Positions 16,330 to 24,217 are shown, counted from the stretch's first letter. The stretch: 64,000 nucleotides of DNA from an uncultured Gammaproteobacteria bacterium (GCA_903866355.1 CAIPNE010000714.1:1-64000), one strand, 5' to 3'. A program made the numbers and translations. Notes: generated by a model not told the origin, from the sequence alone.

Positions 16330-16361
16330 ACCTATTCAGGCAGGAAGGGCCGGTTGCTACA
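16330..16361 (-). promoter_or_regulatory. Possible second-class promoter (TGTAGC-N19-AATAGGT)
   Basis: Minus-strand TGTAGC and AATAGGT with 19 bases between, just upstream of the ART gene. The identical pair with identical spacing precedes the lipoprotein/1061-aa unit at 22863-22894. There is no GGAAT here. Called because two paralogous loci keep it. Confidence 0.35.
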
Positions 16362-16617
16362 GGTCAGCTAGAAGTGCCTTATGGAGCGCCTCACTGGCCT
16401 CTGCCCGCTGCTTTCGGATCAGCAAATATGCAGGCGCAATCTTTTTGGTGCGGCTTCGCTCAGCCCAGTCCTCCACGTCGTACGCCACGCGCTGAAGCTC
16501 TCCTGCCAGATCACGGATTTCCGTCAAGCTGTCAGATTCCTTGATCTTGCGGATTATGGCCCGAAGATCGCCCACAGCGTGGTCGCGGTCAATCTCTTTT
16601 CGTGATCGCTTTGTCAT
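16357..16617 (-). CDS. Helical basic hypothetical protein, 86 aa
   Basis: ATG seven bases after GGAGG, overlapping the previous stop. Almost entirely helical with alternating Arg/Lys/Glu (KIKESDSLTEIRDLAGELQR); possible coiled coil. Unknown role. Confidence 0.62.
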   Translation of the reverse strand: MTKRSRKEIDRDHAVGDLRAIIRKIKESDSLTEIRDLAGELQRVAYDVEDWAERSRTKKIAPAYLLIRKQRAEASEALHKALLADL

Positions 16618-16910
16618 CCCACAACCTCCGCTTCGTCGGCACGAATCATGGCTTCGACCTCTGCCGGGTCGGGGTCGTCGTAGCAGCCGTACTCACCGGC
16701 CACGCAGTTGTCGCAGGACTTCATGGCAAAAGGCTTCTCGTCCTCTTCCAGAATGAACTGGGCGCGGTAGACCGTCCCGGCCTTGATGCCGTCCTTGCAC
16801 GTCGAGCAGACGTGATCCTTACGGGCGCGGTGGAACTTCTCGCTCAGCAGGATGTACCTGCCGACGCCGTAGTCGGCGTACACGTCGTACGGGTTATCGG
16901 CGTAGCTCAC
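16614..16910 (-). CDS. Zn-binding hypothetical protein, 98 aa
   Basis: GTG with SD AAGGAG. 'HVCSTCKDGIKAGTVYRAQF' and 'CDNCVAGEYGC' form a four-Cys zinc site of the type seen in many phage proteins where a ribbon precedes a beta hairpin. C-terminus acidic. Unknown. Confidence 0.64.
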   Translation of the reverse strand: MSYADNPYDVYADYGVGRYILLSEKFHRARKDHVCSTCKDGIKAGTVYRAQFILEEDEKPFAMKSCDNCVAGEYGCYDDPDPAEVEAMIRADEAEVVG

Positions 16911-16920
16911 TTTTTGCTCC

Positions 16921-17340
16921 TTACTCAGCGGCGAACACGAACTCGCCGTGCAGAGGATCGAATCGGTCGATGTAGGTCAGCAGGTAGGCCGGGACGAGGT
17001 ATTCCCCGACCCAGTCGAGGCGGTCTTCGCTCAAGCCTTCGGGGCGTGCCCAGTAGTCGCAGAACGCCCGCCCGGTGCCGGGTTTGCCGTCCTTGCGGAT
17101 GGTGGTGCCGTGGAGGGTGACCTCATCGAAGCTCAGTTCTTCCTCCCTATCCCGACCCAGTCGATACCGAATGGTGACCTTGTCGGGGGCGAAGTGCTTG
17201 TCGCGCCACCGGACGCTGGTCGGCAGTTCGGGGATGTCCTCCCGGCTGAGCGTGACGGTGCGGACAGGGGAGCGATCTTCCTCGCGGACCCCGTCGATCA
17301 CGTCAATTGTCAGAATCATGTGGTCGTGAATGCTAGCCAT
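16921..17340 (-). CDS. Hypothetical protein, 139 aa
   Basis: ATG with SD GGGAG. Beta-rich first two thirds (HMILTIDVIDGVREEDRSPVRTVTLSREDI) and an aromatic C-terminal part. Not recognised. Confidence 0.63.
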   Translation of the reverse strand: MASIHDHMILTIDVIDGVREEDRSPVRTVTLSREDIPELPTSVRWRDKHFAPDKVTIRYRLGRDREEELSFDEVTLHGTTIRKDGKPGTGRAFCDYWARPEGLSEDRLDWVGEYLVPAYLLTYIDRFDPLHGEFVFAAE

Positions 17341-17349
17341 GGCTCCCTC

Positions 17350-17640
17350 TCACTTGAAATCAGCACTTGTGATGCACACGCTGCCGGATGCGTCTCCGCT
17401 GAAGCAGAACTCGTCAGACAGTTGGGCAATCAGGGCGGGCACGTCATCCAGGTCGATCCACTCCGTCGTGAGGGTGAGGTCGCCGTCCTCAGTCGGCCCA
17501 CGGAAGCCGTCGATGGTGACACCGCCCGTGTGTAGCCCGTCATGGGCGAAGCGCTGGATGAAATCCTCGACGTACTCCGTCAGTTCGGGAAGCTCGTCCA
17601 GGTCAAACCATTCAAGCGTGATGTCGATTTCGTACTTCAC
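17350..17640 (-). CDS. Tandem-half acidic protein, 96 aa
   Basis: GTG at 17640 after GGAAGGGG. The chain has two similar halves, 'ITLEWFDLDELPELTEYVEDF' and 'TTEWIDLDDVPALIAQLSDEF', each a strand followed by an acidic helix. It is an internally duplicated small domain. Unknown role. Confidence 0.63.
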   Translation of the reverse strand: MKYEIDITLEWFDLDELPELTEYVEDFIQRFAHDGLHTGGVTIDGFRGPTEDGDLTLTTEWIDLDDVPALIAQLSDEFCFSGDASGSVCITSADFK

Positions 17641-17683
17641 CCCAGCCCCTTCCTGGCGAGACACCTTGCCCCTCCACCTGTAA

Positions 17684-17710
17684 CAACGCCATATCTAGCG
17701 GTCTTATTCC
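17684..17710 (-). promoter_or_regulatory. SigH/SigR-type promoter
   Basis: GGAATA, 16 bases, CGTTG, TTACAGGTGGAGGGG. Stop TAA of 17704-18033 is inside GGAATAA. Confidence 0.75.
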
Positions 17711-18033
17711 ACCGCCGCTGTGCGCGGATCGGACATATCGTGTTCGGGATCGTTGAAGAAGAAGCCTTGGTCGGAAGCATGCGGGGACACTCCCAGGTAT
17801 TCCATCGGCTTTCCCGCCACTTCCCAGCAGGCACGGTGGTAGACGGTGTTGCCGTCGCCAATGGCGTACTCCGCACCGCCGACGCTGCCGTAGCCGTCGT
17901 ACTCGCCCGTGTGGATATCACCGGACGGTGAAATGGTCACGGCGAACCGCATCCAATCGTTGATGTCATTGGTCGAATACTGACTCAGCACGGAGTGCTT
18001 GCACGACTGGCACTGCTGACTGAAGAAACCCAC
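17704..18033 (-). CDS. Hypothetical protein, 109 aa
   Basis: GTG at 18033 with SD GGGAGG. N-terminal 'CQSCKHSVL' zinc half-site and a later 'HRACWEVAGKP' that could complete it; Gly/Tyr-rich middle (GEYDGYGSVGGAEYAIGDG). This resembles small proteins with an N-terminal Zn ribbon around a short beta sheet. Unknown. Confidence 0.63.
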   Translation of the reverse strand: MGFFSQQCQSCKHSVLSQYSTNDINDWMRFAVTISPSGDIHTGEYDGYGSVGGAEYAIGDGNTVYHRACWEVAGKPMEYLGVSPHASDQGFFFNDPEHDMSDPRTAAVE

Positions 18034-18034
18034 T

Positions 18035-18253
18035 TTATGCCTCCCTTGCTTCTTGAACAGCTTCTCTAAGGTGCTTCGCCACGATCCTCTCCGCTTCGGT
18101 GTCGGCAGCAGCTTCGGCTCCGATACCGGCGGCATAAGCCAGGTCGAAATGGAACTTTGCGGTGGCTGGATCTTCAGCCTTCAGCGCAGCGAGTATGTGC
18201 GTCATCGACAGCACACACGCCCGCGTGTGGCGAGTTTCGATCAAGTTCTCCAC
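18035..18253 (-). CDS. Hypothetical Ala-rich helical protein, 72 aa
   Basis: GTG at 18253 after GGGGAGA. Helical, Ala/Glu-rich (GIGAEAAADTEAERIVAKHLREAVQ). The upstream in-frame starts overlap the previous gene and lack an SD. Unknown. Confidence 0.58.
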   Translation of the reverse strand: MENLIETRHTRACVLSMTHILAALKAEDPATAKFHFDLAYAAGIGAEAAADTEAERIVAKHLREAVQEAREA

Positions 18254-18263
18254 GGTTCTCCCC

Positions 18264-18500
18264 TTACTCGTCATAGTCACCTATCTCCCGCCAGCCGTGT
18301 AGGACGGCAGCGTTCTCTACCGTTGCAGCGGTAATGCCACGGTGGATGTACGGAGCAGCCCCGCCGTGGACAGACCAGAAGCGCACATCGACGGTGTCGT
18401 CGTCATGCCACAGCGCCTCAATGCGCCGCCCGGTGCTGTCCCGGTAAGCAATGCGCTGCGTACCGGGACGGACCAGGGATGCGAAAGACTTCGGTGTCAC
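18264..18500 (-). CDS. Hypothetical beta-rich protein, 78 aa
   Basis: GTG overlaps the previous stop (GTGA) with GAGG upstream. Strand-rich (RIAYRDSTGRRIEALWHDDDTVDVRFW). Unknown. Confidence 0.58.
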   Translation of the reverse strand: MTPKSFASLVRPGTQRIAYRDSTGRRIEALWHDDDTVDVRFWSVHGGAAPYIHRGITAATVENAAVLHGWREIGDYDE

Positions 18501-18604
18501 AGAATGGCCTCAAAGAAGTCCACGACCTCAGCGGCCAGTTCCGTGATCGCCTCATCAATGCTGATGCCACGGTCGAATGCGTAGAGCAAAACTTCCCACT
18601 TCAT
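18497..18604 (-). CDS. Mini-protein, 35 aa
   Basis: ATG at 18604 with SD GGGAG and its own promoter (18628-18654). Two amphipathic helices (KWEVLLYAFDRGI, DEAITELAAEVVDFFEAIL), strongly acidic. Overlaps the next start by GTGA, supporting real translation. Confidence 0.58.
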   Translation of the reverse strand: MKWEVLLYAFDRGISIDEAITELAAEVVDFFEAIL

Positions 18605-18627
18605 ATCTTTCTCCCTTCCATCTGGTG

Positions 18628-18654
18628 TAACACCTTCTGGCCGATAATTGTTCC
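18628..18654 (-). promoter_or_regulatory. SigH/SigR-type promoter, GGAACA form
   Basis: GGAACA, 16 bases, TGTTA. GGAAYA is the reported SigH -35 and both Y states are present in this window. Confidence 0.62.
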
Positions 18655-18656
18655 GA

Positions 18657-18965
18657 TCAGCCAAGTTTTCGTAGCAGCGCAGAGGCTGCGTTGTAGTCGG
18701 CCAGCGCATCGTTGCCGTAGCTGTAGCCGGGAGGTTCAATGTTGTCTTGCGCACCGATTGCCATGACATCGACATATTCGCGCAGGCAGGCACGCTCAGC
18801 GGCGTCGAGGTCGATCACGATGCTGCCGTCTTTGCGACGGTTAGCGTCCTGAAGGCGGTCCATCAGCTTGACCTCTTCGGCGCTGTTGTAGTCGGGCTGG
18901 GGGGATTGCCATGCCTGGGAACCAGACAGGTGAGACAGGATGCGGGCGCTGATACGGAGCTTCAC
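18657..18965 (-). CDS. Hypothetical protein, 102 aa
   Basis: GTG seven bases after AGGAGG. Largely helical with Ala-rich ends and a central strand 'GSIVIDLDAAERACLREYV'. Unknown. Confidence 0.62.
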   Translation of the reverse strand: MKLRISARILSHLSGSQAWQSPQPDYNSAEEVKLMDRLQDANRRKDGSIVIDLDAAERACLREYVDVMAIGAQDNIEPPGYSYGNDALADYNAASALLRKLG

Positions 18966-19075
18966 GCCTTGACCTCCTTGAGGATCAGCTTGCAGTCACC
19001 GCAGAAGAAACCGGCGAGCGTAGCGATGCGCCGCTCGTCCCACTCGACCCGCGAGGCGCACTCCAGGCACTTCAT
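18962..19075 (-). CDS. Zinc-finger mini-protein, 37 aa
   Basis: ATG at 19075 seven bases after AGGAGGGG. 'KCLECASRVEWDE' and 'FFCGDCKLI' make a perfect CxxC...CxxC ribbon with almost nothing else. Overlaps the next gene (GTGA). Confidence 0.66.
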   Translation of the reverse strand: MKCLECASRVEWDERRIATLAGFFCGDCKLILKEVKA

Positions 19076-19122
19076 AACAGAACCCCTCCTGTCCGGAGGG
19101 GAACTCCCCCCTCCATTAAGTA

Positions 19123-19149
19123 GAACGCCAGGAGGGGGGAGTTTATTCC
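19123..19149 (-). promoter_or_regulatory. SigH/SigR-type promoter
   Basis: GGGAATA, 16 bases, CGTTC. Leader hairpin GGAGGGG...CCCCTCC at 19095-19114 just before the SD. Confidence 0.73.
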
Positions 19150-19152
19150 CGG

Positions 19153-19476
19153 CTACTCGACTTCGGCCAGGGCCAGCACGCTGGCGGGAACCTCAGTTTC
19201 CTCACCTTCGTCGTCCACCGGCCCCAAGATGACCACCGTGCCGACGAGGATGTCGTGACCCTCCATGAAGGGAGCCAGCTTGTAATACAGCCGGGTCGCT
19301 TCGGGGTTCACCGGCAAGCCGGTGACCTTTCCCTCTTCGTTGACGTACACCGTCACGGAACCGTCTGTCGGGGCCGCTTCGATGTAACCGCCTACCAGAG
19401 ATTGCAGAGTGTCCAGGTCGGGCGTGATGTCCTCGACCGTTGTGACACCTGTGGATGTGATGACTAGAGCTTTCAT
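19153..19476 (-). CDS. DUF3846-like protein, 107 aa
   Basis: ATG at 19476 with SD AGGAGA. 'MKALVITSTG', 'LDTLQSLVGGYIEAAP', 'VTVYVNEEGKVTGLPVNPEATRL' and 'DILVGTVVILG' follow the DUF3846 pattern: N-terminal strand, 'LQ..VGGYIE', 'NEEGK..GLP.N..A', 'D.LVG.VV'. The family is common in phages and mobile elements and has no assigned function. The call rests on these motifs. Confidence 0.75.
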   Translation of the reverse strand: MKALVITSTGVTTVEDITPDLDTLQSLVGGYIEAAPTDGSVTVYVNEEGKVTGLPVNPEATRLYYKLAPFMEGHDILVGTVVILGPVDDEGEETEVPASVLALAEVE

Positions 19477-19500
19477 GGGCGCTCTCCTTTCCACCTATTG

Positions 19501-19527
19501 CAACGGTGGGGAAGAGCAGATTATTCC
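19501..19527 (-). promoter_or_regulatory. SigH/SigR-type promoter
   Basis: GGAATA, 16 bases, CGTTG. The TAA stop of the 1061-aa gene is inside GGAATAA. Confidence 0.74.
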
Positions 19528-22500
19528 GCTAGGGCCATGCTCGCCATTTTGAACACAGCTTCAGCTTCGCGCAGGATCGACGCAGCCTTGCCGCCCATGC
19601 CCTGCGGCTTCGGTGTGGTTTCATTCGGCTGAGCTTGCGGGTTGCGTGGCATCATCATCCGGCGGCGCAGATCTTCGCCACGCGGATACTCCTTGATGGT
19701 CGGAGTGGGCATCAGCACCAGATTGCCCTGGTCATTAACTCCGTAGCCTTTAGCAAAAAGATTGTTGGTGTCGGTAGTCAGGGTCTTAGCCATTTGCTGA
19801 ATCTCGTCATTTTTCAGCCGGTTGTACATCGTCGTGACGCCGTACTTTTCGCGGGTGTGCAGCGCGACGAGTTTCGCTATTGTTGCAGGAACATCGCTGT
19901 ACTCATCCAAACTTCTGGTGTGCGGCTCATACCGATACCGCTCGTACGGCAGATCCGGATGCACCGCCTGAATGAACGGGACGATGCCGGTCAGCCAGTT
20001 CTTCCACGCCGTCTCCGGAGTGTGCGGCTTTCTGGTTTCGGGGTTGATGGGCTTGCGCTCCACGATGAACTTGTTGACCGCATCGAACAGATCGTCCAGG
20101 TTCGTGTCTCCGCTGGCGGCGATCCGCAGGATCTGATTCAGAGAGGCGTTCTTCGGCCAGCCACCACGCGGGGTGTAGTCGCCAGTTTGATTTCGCTTCA
20201 TGTCATTGAAGCGGCTTAGGTAGTCGATGAAGCGCTGCTGCTGCTCGTCTAGCGGCTCGCCGGTCTTGAGGTCATCAGCGAAGTCGGTCTGGAACTTGGT
20301 CTGATCGGAATAGGCGTGCTTCTGCGGCGGGCCGTCGTCATCATCTTCGTCATCCCAGGCGACGGCGTAAAAGGCGGTGTCGTCGTAGTCGATAGAAGCG
20401 GTGACAAGATCCTTCTTCTTCTTCAGGCGCTCTTCGTATTTGCGCTGCATGTTCTCGCGGATCTGGTAGATCTTGACGAGCCTGTTCATATCCTCAATCA
20501 CCAGATGACCACGCAACGGATGCGACTGGTTGTGGAGCAGAACCATGCTGGCTGCAATTTCAGCCGGGTCGTAGCCGTGCTTAGACATAGCCTTCGGGCC
20601 TGTCTCGTATTCCGGATTCACCCCTTGACCGCGCAAGGTGTAGTCAAGCTCCGGACCAGCTTGCTCCATTCCGGCGGCATAGTTTTTATGCGCAGCCGGG
20701 TAGTGCTTCTTCAGGAAGTTCTCAATGTTCGGCCAGTAACCGATAGGGCCGCGCCTGTCTATCTCCTGTTGCCGACCGTTTTCGACGTATTCCTTCAGAG
20801 CCTTAACAGCGTCGGGATCGGGGTCGAACTCACCCAGTTCAGTGGCGATCCCCATGTTGGGATCGTTGGCGATCAGGGCTTCAAAGCCTTCGGCGTCATA
20901 CCATTCGTGGAACTGCTTGTTGAGTTGTTCGATGGTGTCCTGCGTAACGGCGGCATACAAGACACGTTCGGCGGTGCGCAGAGTCTTAGCTGCATCGACC
21001 AAAACCTTGGATTCTTCGTAGTCTCGCTGCATCTTCACGCGCTTCTTGAAGATGTCGTGCAGGAAGTCCACGTCCTGCGCAATTTCTTTATCACGCGGCT
21101 GAATGGTGCCGTTGGCAAGGTTGTGAAGCAGCACCATGCCAGCAGCGACGTGGTGCGGATCGTAGCCGTGTTTGGCTACCGCTTCTGGGCCTGTCTCGTA
21201 CGGCTGGACAGCGTCGTAATCCTGCTTTCCCGCATAGCCGTCAAACCAGACTGGGTAGTCTTTAGCGAGGGTGTTCGGCTCGCCGCGCACTAGAGGTCGA
21301 GCCTCCTCCAGCCCCATTTCAAAACCCCTGTGTGCCGCAGGGTAGTTGTCGAGCAGGAAGCCTTCAATGCTGGGCCAGTTAGTGATGTGGTGACTGTATG
21401 ACTGGTTTTTCGACCATTTTCTAAACTCGCTCTCCAGGTTCGCCAACAGTTCGCCACTGAGTTTTGCCGAAGATTCCAACAGAATCTGCTGGGCATAGCG
21501 CAAAGCTGCGGCAGCTTTCTGAACCACCCAGTCCTCGTTGTACTTCTTCTGGCTTTTTTCGTATGCCTGCTGCATCTTGTGCCTCTTCTGTGCGATGTCG
21601 AGCAGTCGAGCCTGGTCGCTCTTGAGGTAGTTCTCCCGGCCTGGGTGGGTGTCATTGTGGAGCAGCAACAAAGCCGACACCACTTCTTTAGGGTCGTAGC
21701 CGTATTTCTGCTGTGCTGCGTGGCCCGTCTCGTATGACTCCGCACCGTTGAGCCACGGCATATCTTCTATTTCGTTCTCCCCGTCGAGCAGGGGCATGGC
21801 GTCCTCAAAACCCATCGTCAGCCCACGATGTGCAGCCGGGTATTTTTCCTTCAGGAAATCCTCAATGTGAGGCCAGTACCCGATGGGGCCGCGAGGCTTC
21901 CAGTTCCTGGGCACCGCTTTGGCGTACTCCTCTACCGGCAAGGCGAGGAAGCGTTCGTCGTACGGGTTACCTTTGTTGTTGGCTTTCGCCCACTCATCGA
22001 ACTCGCTGCTGAGGCCGTAGATGATGCTGTCGGTGTCTGGAGACGAGGACAAAGAGACGGTGCGGTTACTGGCCGCAGCTTTCGTCAGGCCGTTATCAAT
22101 ACGGTGCTGAGAGTATTCCGGCGCATACTTCAAGTCGAAGTCGGTGGTGTTTTCATCGGGCTGGCGCTGAGTAGATCCAGCCGGGGCAGCCTTGGCACTT
22201 TCCTGTAAGTGCTGGCGCTTGCGGTAAACGTCGTAGATTCGGTCGAGGTCGGCCTGCATCCAGCCGTCCATCTGCACCCTGCCCATGTGCGTCTGGCTGT
22301 GAAGCATCAGCATCCCGGCTGCTATCTCTTTGGGGTCGTAACCATGTTCGGCTATTGCTTCGGGGCCGGTCGGGTACGCAGGTTTAAGCGGAGCCGCATC
22401 CCCGTAGAGTCCTCGCGGAGTCTCGTCAATCAGCGGTTGGGCTGCCTCCATCCCCATATCCAGGCCCCGGTGAGCTTCGGGGTAGGTCTGCTTCAGGAAC

Positions 22501-22706
22501 TCTTCGATCTGCGACCAGTCGTCAAAGGGAGCGTCCGTGTTGTCGATGGAATGGTTTTCGTGCATCGGCGGCAGTCCCCCGCCCTGATCCACGTTGAACT
22601 CAGGGTCATCACAGTCAATACACTCGTCGCCCTGGTTGTTCTCGTTCCACCAGTCGGTGAACTCGCCGTGAAGCCGGTCGGTGAGGGTGTAGATACCAGC
22701 ACTCAT
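19521..22706 (-). CDS. Giant repeat protein (paralogue of the 1277-aa protein), 1061 aa
   Basis: ATG at 22706 overlaps the lipoprotein stop. Four clear copies of one domain occupy about 8-170, 228-385, 418-565 and 592-765. Each has an initial 'FxxW' helix, a core 'GPIGYWPxIExFLKxxYPAAHRG', a Tyr-Glu-Thr-Gly-Pro turn, and 'YGYDPKEIAAGMLLLHxxTHPGR'; a fifth, degenerate copy is near 830-960. Between copies recur short helices of the type AAAxLRxAxxxL. The 1277-aa protein has two copies of the same domain plus enzymes; here no enzyme domain is visible. I know no family for the repeat. Structural, coat-associated or adaptor roles are all open. Confidence 0.82.
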   Translation of the reverse strand: MSAGIYTLTDRLHGEFTDWWNENNQGDECIDCDDPEFNVDQGGGLPPMHENHSIDNTDAPFDDWSQIEEFLKQTYPEAHRGLDMGMEAAQPLIDETPRGLYGDAAPLKPAYPTGPEAIAEHGYDPKEIAAGMLMLHSQTHMGRVQMDGWMQADLDRIYDVYRKRQHLQESAKAAPAGSTQRQPDENTTDFDLKYAPEYSQHRIDNGLTKAAASNRTVSLSSSPDTDSIIYGLSSEFDEWAKANNKGNPYDERFLALPVEEYAKAVPRNWKPRGPIGYWPHIEDFLKEKYPAAHRGLTMGFEDAMPLLDGENEIEDMPWLNGAESYETGHAAQQKYGYDPKEVVSALLLLHNDTHPGRENYLKSDQARLLDIAQKRHKMQQAYEKSQKKYNEDWVVQKAAAALRYAQQILLESSAKLSGELLANLESEFRKWSKNQSYSHHITNWPSIEGFLLDNYPAAHRGFEMGLEEARPLVRGEPNTLAKDYPVWFDGYAGKQDYDAVQPYETGPEAVAKHGYDPHHVAAGMVLLHNLANGTIQPRDKEIAQDVDFLHDIFKKRVKMQRDYEESKVLVDAAKTLRTAERVLYAAVTQDTIEQLNKQFHEWYDAEGFEALIANDPNMGIATELGEFDPDPDAVKALKEYVENGRQQEIDRRGPIGYWPNIENFLKKHYPAAHKNYAAGMEQAGPELDYTLRGQGVNPEYETGPKAMSKHGYDPAEIAASMVLLHNQSHPLRGHLVIEDMNRLVKIYQIRENMQRKYEERLKKKKDLVTASIDYDDTAFYAVAWDDEDDDDGPPQKHAYSDQTKFQTDFADDLKTGEPLDEQQQRFIDYLSRFNDMKRNQTGDYTPRGGWPKNASLNQILRIAASGDTNLDDLFDAVNKFIVERKPINPETRKPHTPETAWKNWLTGIVPFIQAVHPDLPYERYRYEPHTRSLDEYSDVPATIAKLVALHTREKYGVTTMYNRLKNDEIQQMAKTLTTDTNNLFAKGYGVNDQGNLVLMPTPTIKEYPRGEDLRRRMMMPRNPQAQPNETTPKPQGMGGKAASILREAEAVFKMASMALAE

Positions 22707-22849
22707 TGCGATCCCGGTCCTGGGAAGATCAGGTCGCAGTCCAGCTTGGTCGGCTCAGGTTGGGGTGTGCCCTCCACGCTCTGGCAGCCAGCCAGCAGCA
22801 GGGTAATAATGGCGATAGCAAACGCTTCCCGTTGCCGCTGAATACGCAT
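22703..22849 (-). CDS. Small lipoprotein, 48 aa
   Basis: ATG at 22849 with SD GGGAGG. A basic start (MRIQRQR), a hydrophobic stretch and a lipobox 'LLLAGC' give a lipidated Cys at residue 22. The mature peptide is 27 residues (Pro-rich, acidic). It overlaps the 1061-aa gene start by ATGA. The N-terminal ten residues match those of the ART gene that precedes the other giant gene. A surface peptide of this kind could block superinfection, but that is inference. Confidence 0.68.
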   Translation of the reverse strand: MRIQRQREAFAIAIITLLLAGCQSVEGTPQPEPTKLDCDLIFPGPGSQ

Positions 22850-22862
22850 CCGGCCTCCCTTC

Positions 22863-22894
22863 ACCTATTAGGATCGGGGAGGTCGGCAGCTACA
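22863..22894 (-). promoter_or_regulatory. Possible second-class promoter (TGTAGC-N19-AATAGGT)
   Basis: Same elements and spacing as 16330-16361. A GGAATA lies ten bases upstream (around 22900) but has no GTT at the right distance, so the SigH-type call is not made here. Confidence 0.35.
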
Positions 22895-22914
22895 TGGGGT
22901 TATTCCACGTCAGC

Positions 22915-23238
22915 CTATGTAAATGATTCGTACAAGTCCTGACGCCACGGATCGACCAGGAGAGAATAGCGCTTACGGCTGGTCGGACGCAGTTCACGAT
23001 GATGGTAAGCGCGAGAGTATTGGCCCTGCATATAGTGGGCATCGGCCATTCCCCCTGAAGGGTGGACCTCCCGGCTCCACCGAAGCTCTAGCTGCTCGTC
23101 GGTAAGCCAGTAATTACGGTCGGACGTTTTGTTCGACTCCATGTCCCTGCGGTCATTGAGCAGGATGAGCATGGCGGCATCCTCCCACTTCCACAACACT
23201 CCCGCTACCGGAGTGCCGCCCTCACCCTGGATAAGCAT
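22915..23238 (-). CDS. Hypothetical protein, 107 aa
   Basis: ATG six bases after the previous stop (AGGG nearby). Charged and aromatic, with 'NYWLTDEQLELRWSREVHPSGGMADAHYM'. Not recognised. Next to the glycosyltransferase-like gene, possibly one unit with it. Confidence 0.6.
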   Translation of the reverse strand: MLIQGEGGTPVAGVLWKWEDAAMLILLNDRRDMESNKTSDRNYWLTDEQLELRWSREVHPSGGMADAHYMQGQYSRAYHHRELRPTSRKRYSLLVDPWRQDLYESFT

Positions 23239-23244
23239 GTGGCC

Positions 23245-23922
23245 CTAATCAGCCGGTAAATGGACAGCACGCAGCGAGGTAAGGTGACTGGTCGAATCGT
23301 CCCATTTATCCCGCCAGTCGAACAACCAGGCCACCCTTTCGACATCTCTGGGCTGGCCGTCCATGCGGGTCTGGATCAGCGGGGTTTCGTCCCGGTGGTT
23401 GACGATGCTGGGTCGGCAGTGAGCCACCAGGATATTGCGCTCTTGGCACCACCAGGAGATAGCTTCGTCAATCGGCATTTCCAGCGCCAGCGGGGTGACG
23501 GTGGCGAGCATATCGGGAATCAGCGTGGTCGCTATCGCATAGCCCTGGCCTGACAGCAAGGACTCAGCAGTCAGCCAGCACACGTCGGTAGCGATCTTCG
23601 CAGCGATCCTGTTCTGCCAGTCCGACTCGCCACCATGCGGATGTCCCCGGCCCAGGTACAGCGACACCACCGGGGAGGGAGCGTAGGTCAGCACCTGCTT
23701 CAGTTGGTCGCGGAAGCCGTCTACGACGTAGGTGTCATCCTCTAGGACTACGCCCCAGTCATCACCGGAATCGGCAAGGTACCGCCACGCCTGAAGGTGA
23801 TTCTCTTCGCACCCGACAGTCGTGGTGTCCCAGCAAACGGCGTCAGCCCTTACCGACAAACCCAGCCCATTGGCAAGGGTGGATCGGGAAGGGTGCGCGA
23901 CAATCGCAATGGAGTACGTCAT
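23245..23922 (-). CDS. Glycosyltransferase-like protein (LPS GT25-like)
   Basis: 225 aa from ATG at 23922 (TGATG overlap with the 56-aa gene). 'SIAIVAHPSRS' strand-loop start, 'CWDTTTVGCEENHLQAWRYLAD' and 'DWGVVLEDDTYV' with an EDD metal-type motif, then 'VSLYLGRGHP'. The pattern of a short GT-A core with E-D-D resembles GT25/WcaA-like enzymes. The acceptor could be DNA, a virion protein or host glycolipid; nothing in the sequence decides this. Confidence 0.66.
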   Translation of the reverse strand: MTYSIAIVAHPSRSTLANGLGLSVRADAVCWDTTTVGCEENHLQAWRYLADSGDDWGVVLEDDTYVVDGFRDQLKQVLTYAPSPVVSLYLGRGHPHGGESDWQNRIAAKIATDVCWLTAESLLSGQGYAIATTLIPDMLATVTPLALEMPIDEAISWWCQERNILVAHCRPSIVNHRDETPLIQTRMDGQPRDVERVAWLFDWRDKWDDSTSHLTSLRAVHLPAD

Positions 23923-24092
23923 CAGCCTTCGTAATGCTCCATCGTCGTAGCGAGAAAGGTGAGCCACGATACGGCATCGTGGTGGGTCCGAAGCTCGTCG
24001 GCATCGCGGGCATTCTCTTTGGTGAGGCGACGGATTTCTTCCGTCCTAGCCCTGACGATCTTTTCCAGTTCGGACTTGCGGTCGGCTGTCAC
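23922..24092 (-). CDS. Small helical protein, 56 aa
   Basis: GTG at 24092 overlaps the lipoprotein stop (GTGA) and the stop overlaps the next ATG (TGATG). Highly charged helix (KSELEKIVRARTEEIRRLTKENARDADEL), likely coiled coil. Tight coupling on both sides supports it as a real gene. Confidence 0.6.
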   Translation of the reverse strand: MTADRKSELEKIVRARTEEIRRLTKENARDADELRTHHDAVSWLTFLATTMEHYEG

Positions 24093-24217
24093 TTAACCGA
24101 AACGGTGCTAGTCGGTGGAGTGTAGGTGCTGTACGGCATCCACTCTTCACCCTTCTTACACCCGGCGAGGGTGAGGGCAACTGCGAGGATGAGCAATGCG
24201 GATTTGATGATTTTCAT
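24089..24217 (-). CDS. Small lipoprotein, 42 aa
   Basis: ATG at 24217. 'KIIKSALLILAVALTLAGC' is a signal peptide with a lipobox (TLAGC), Cys at residue 20; the mature tail is short and Thr/Pro-rich. No strong SD. A GCGTGTCG motif lies 25-35 bases upstream. Likely membrane-anchored exterior peptide. Confidence 0.65.
   Translation of the reverse strand: MKIIKSALLILAVALTLAGCKKGEEWMPYSTYTPPTSTVSVK

Noticed and set aside
22895..22905. SigH-type promoter at GGAATA upstream of the lipoprotein
   Set aside because: No GTT at 17-19 bases. A different shared pair (TGTAGC-N19-AATAGGT) fits both giant-gene loci better.
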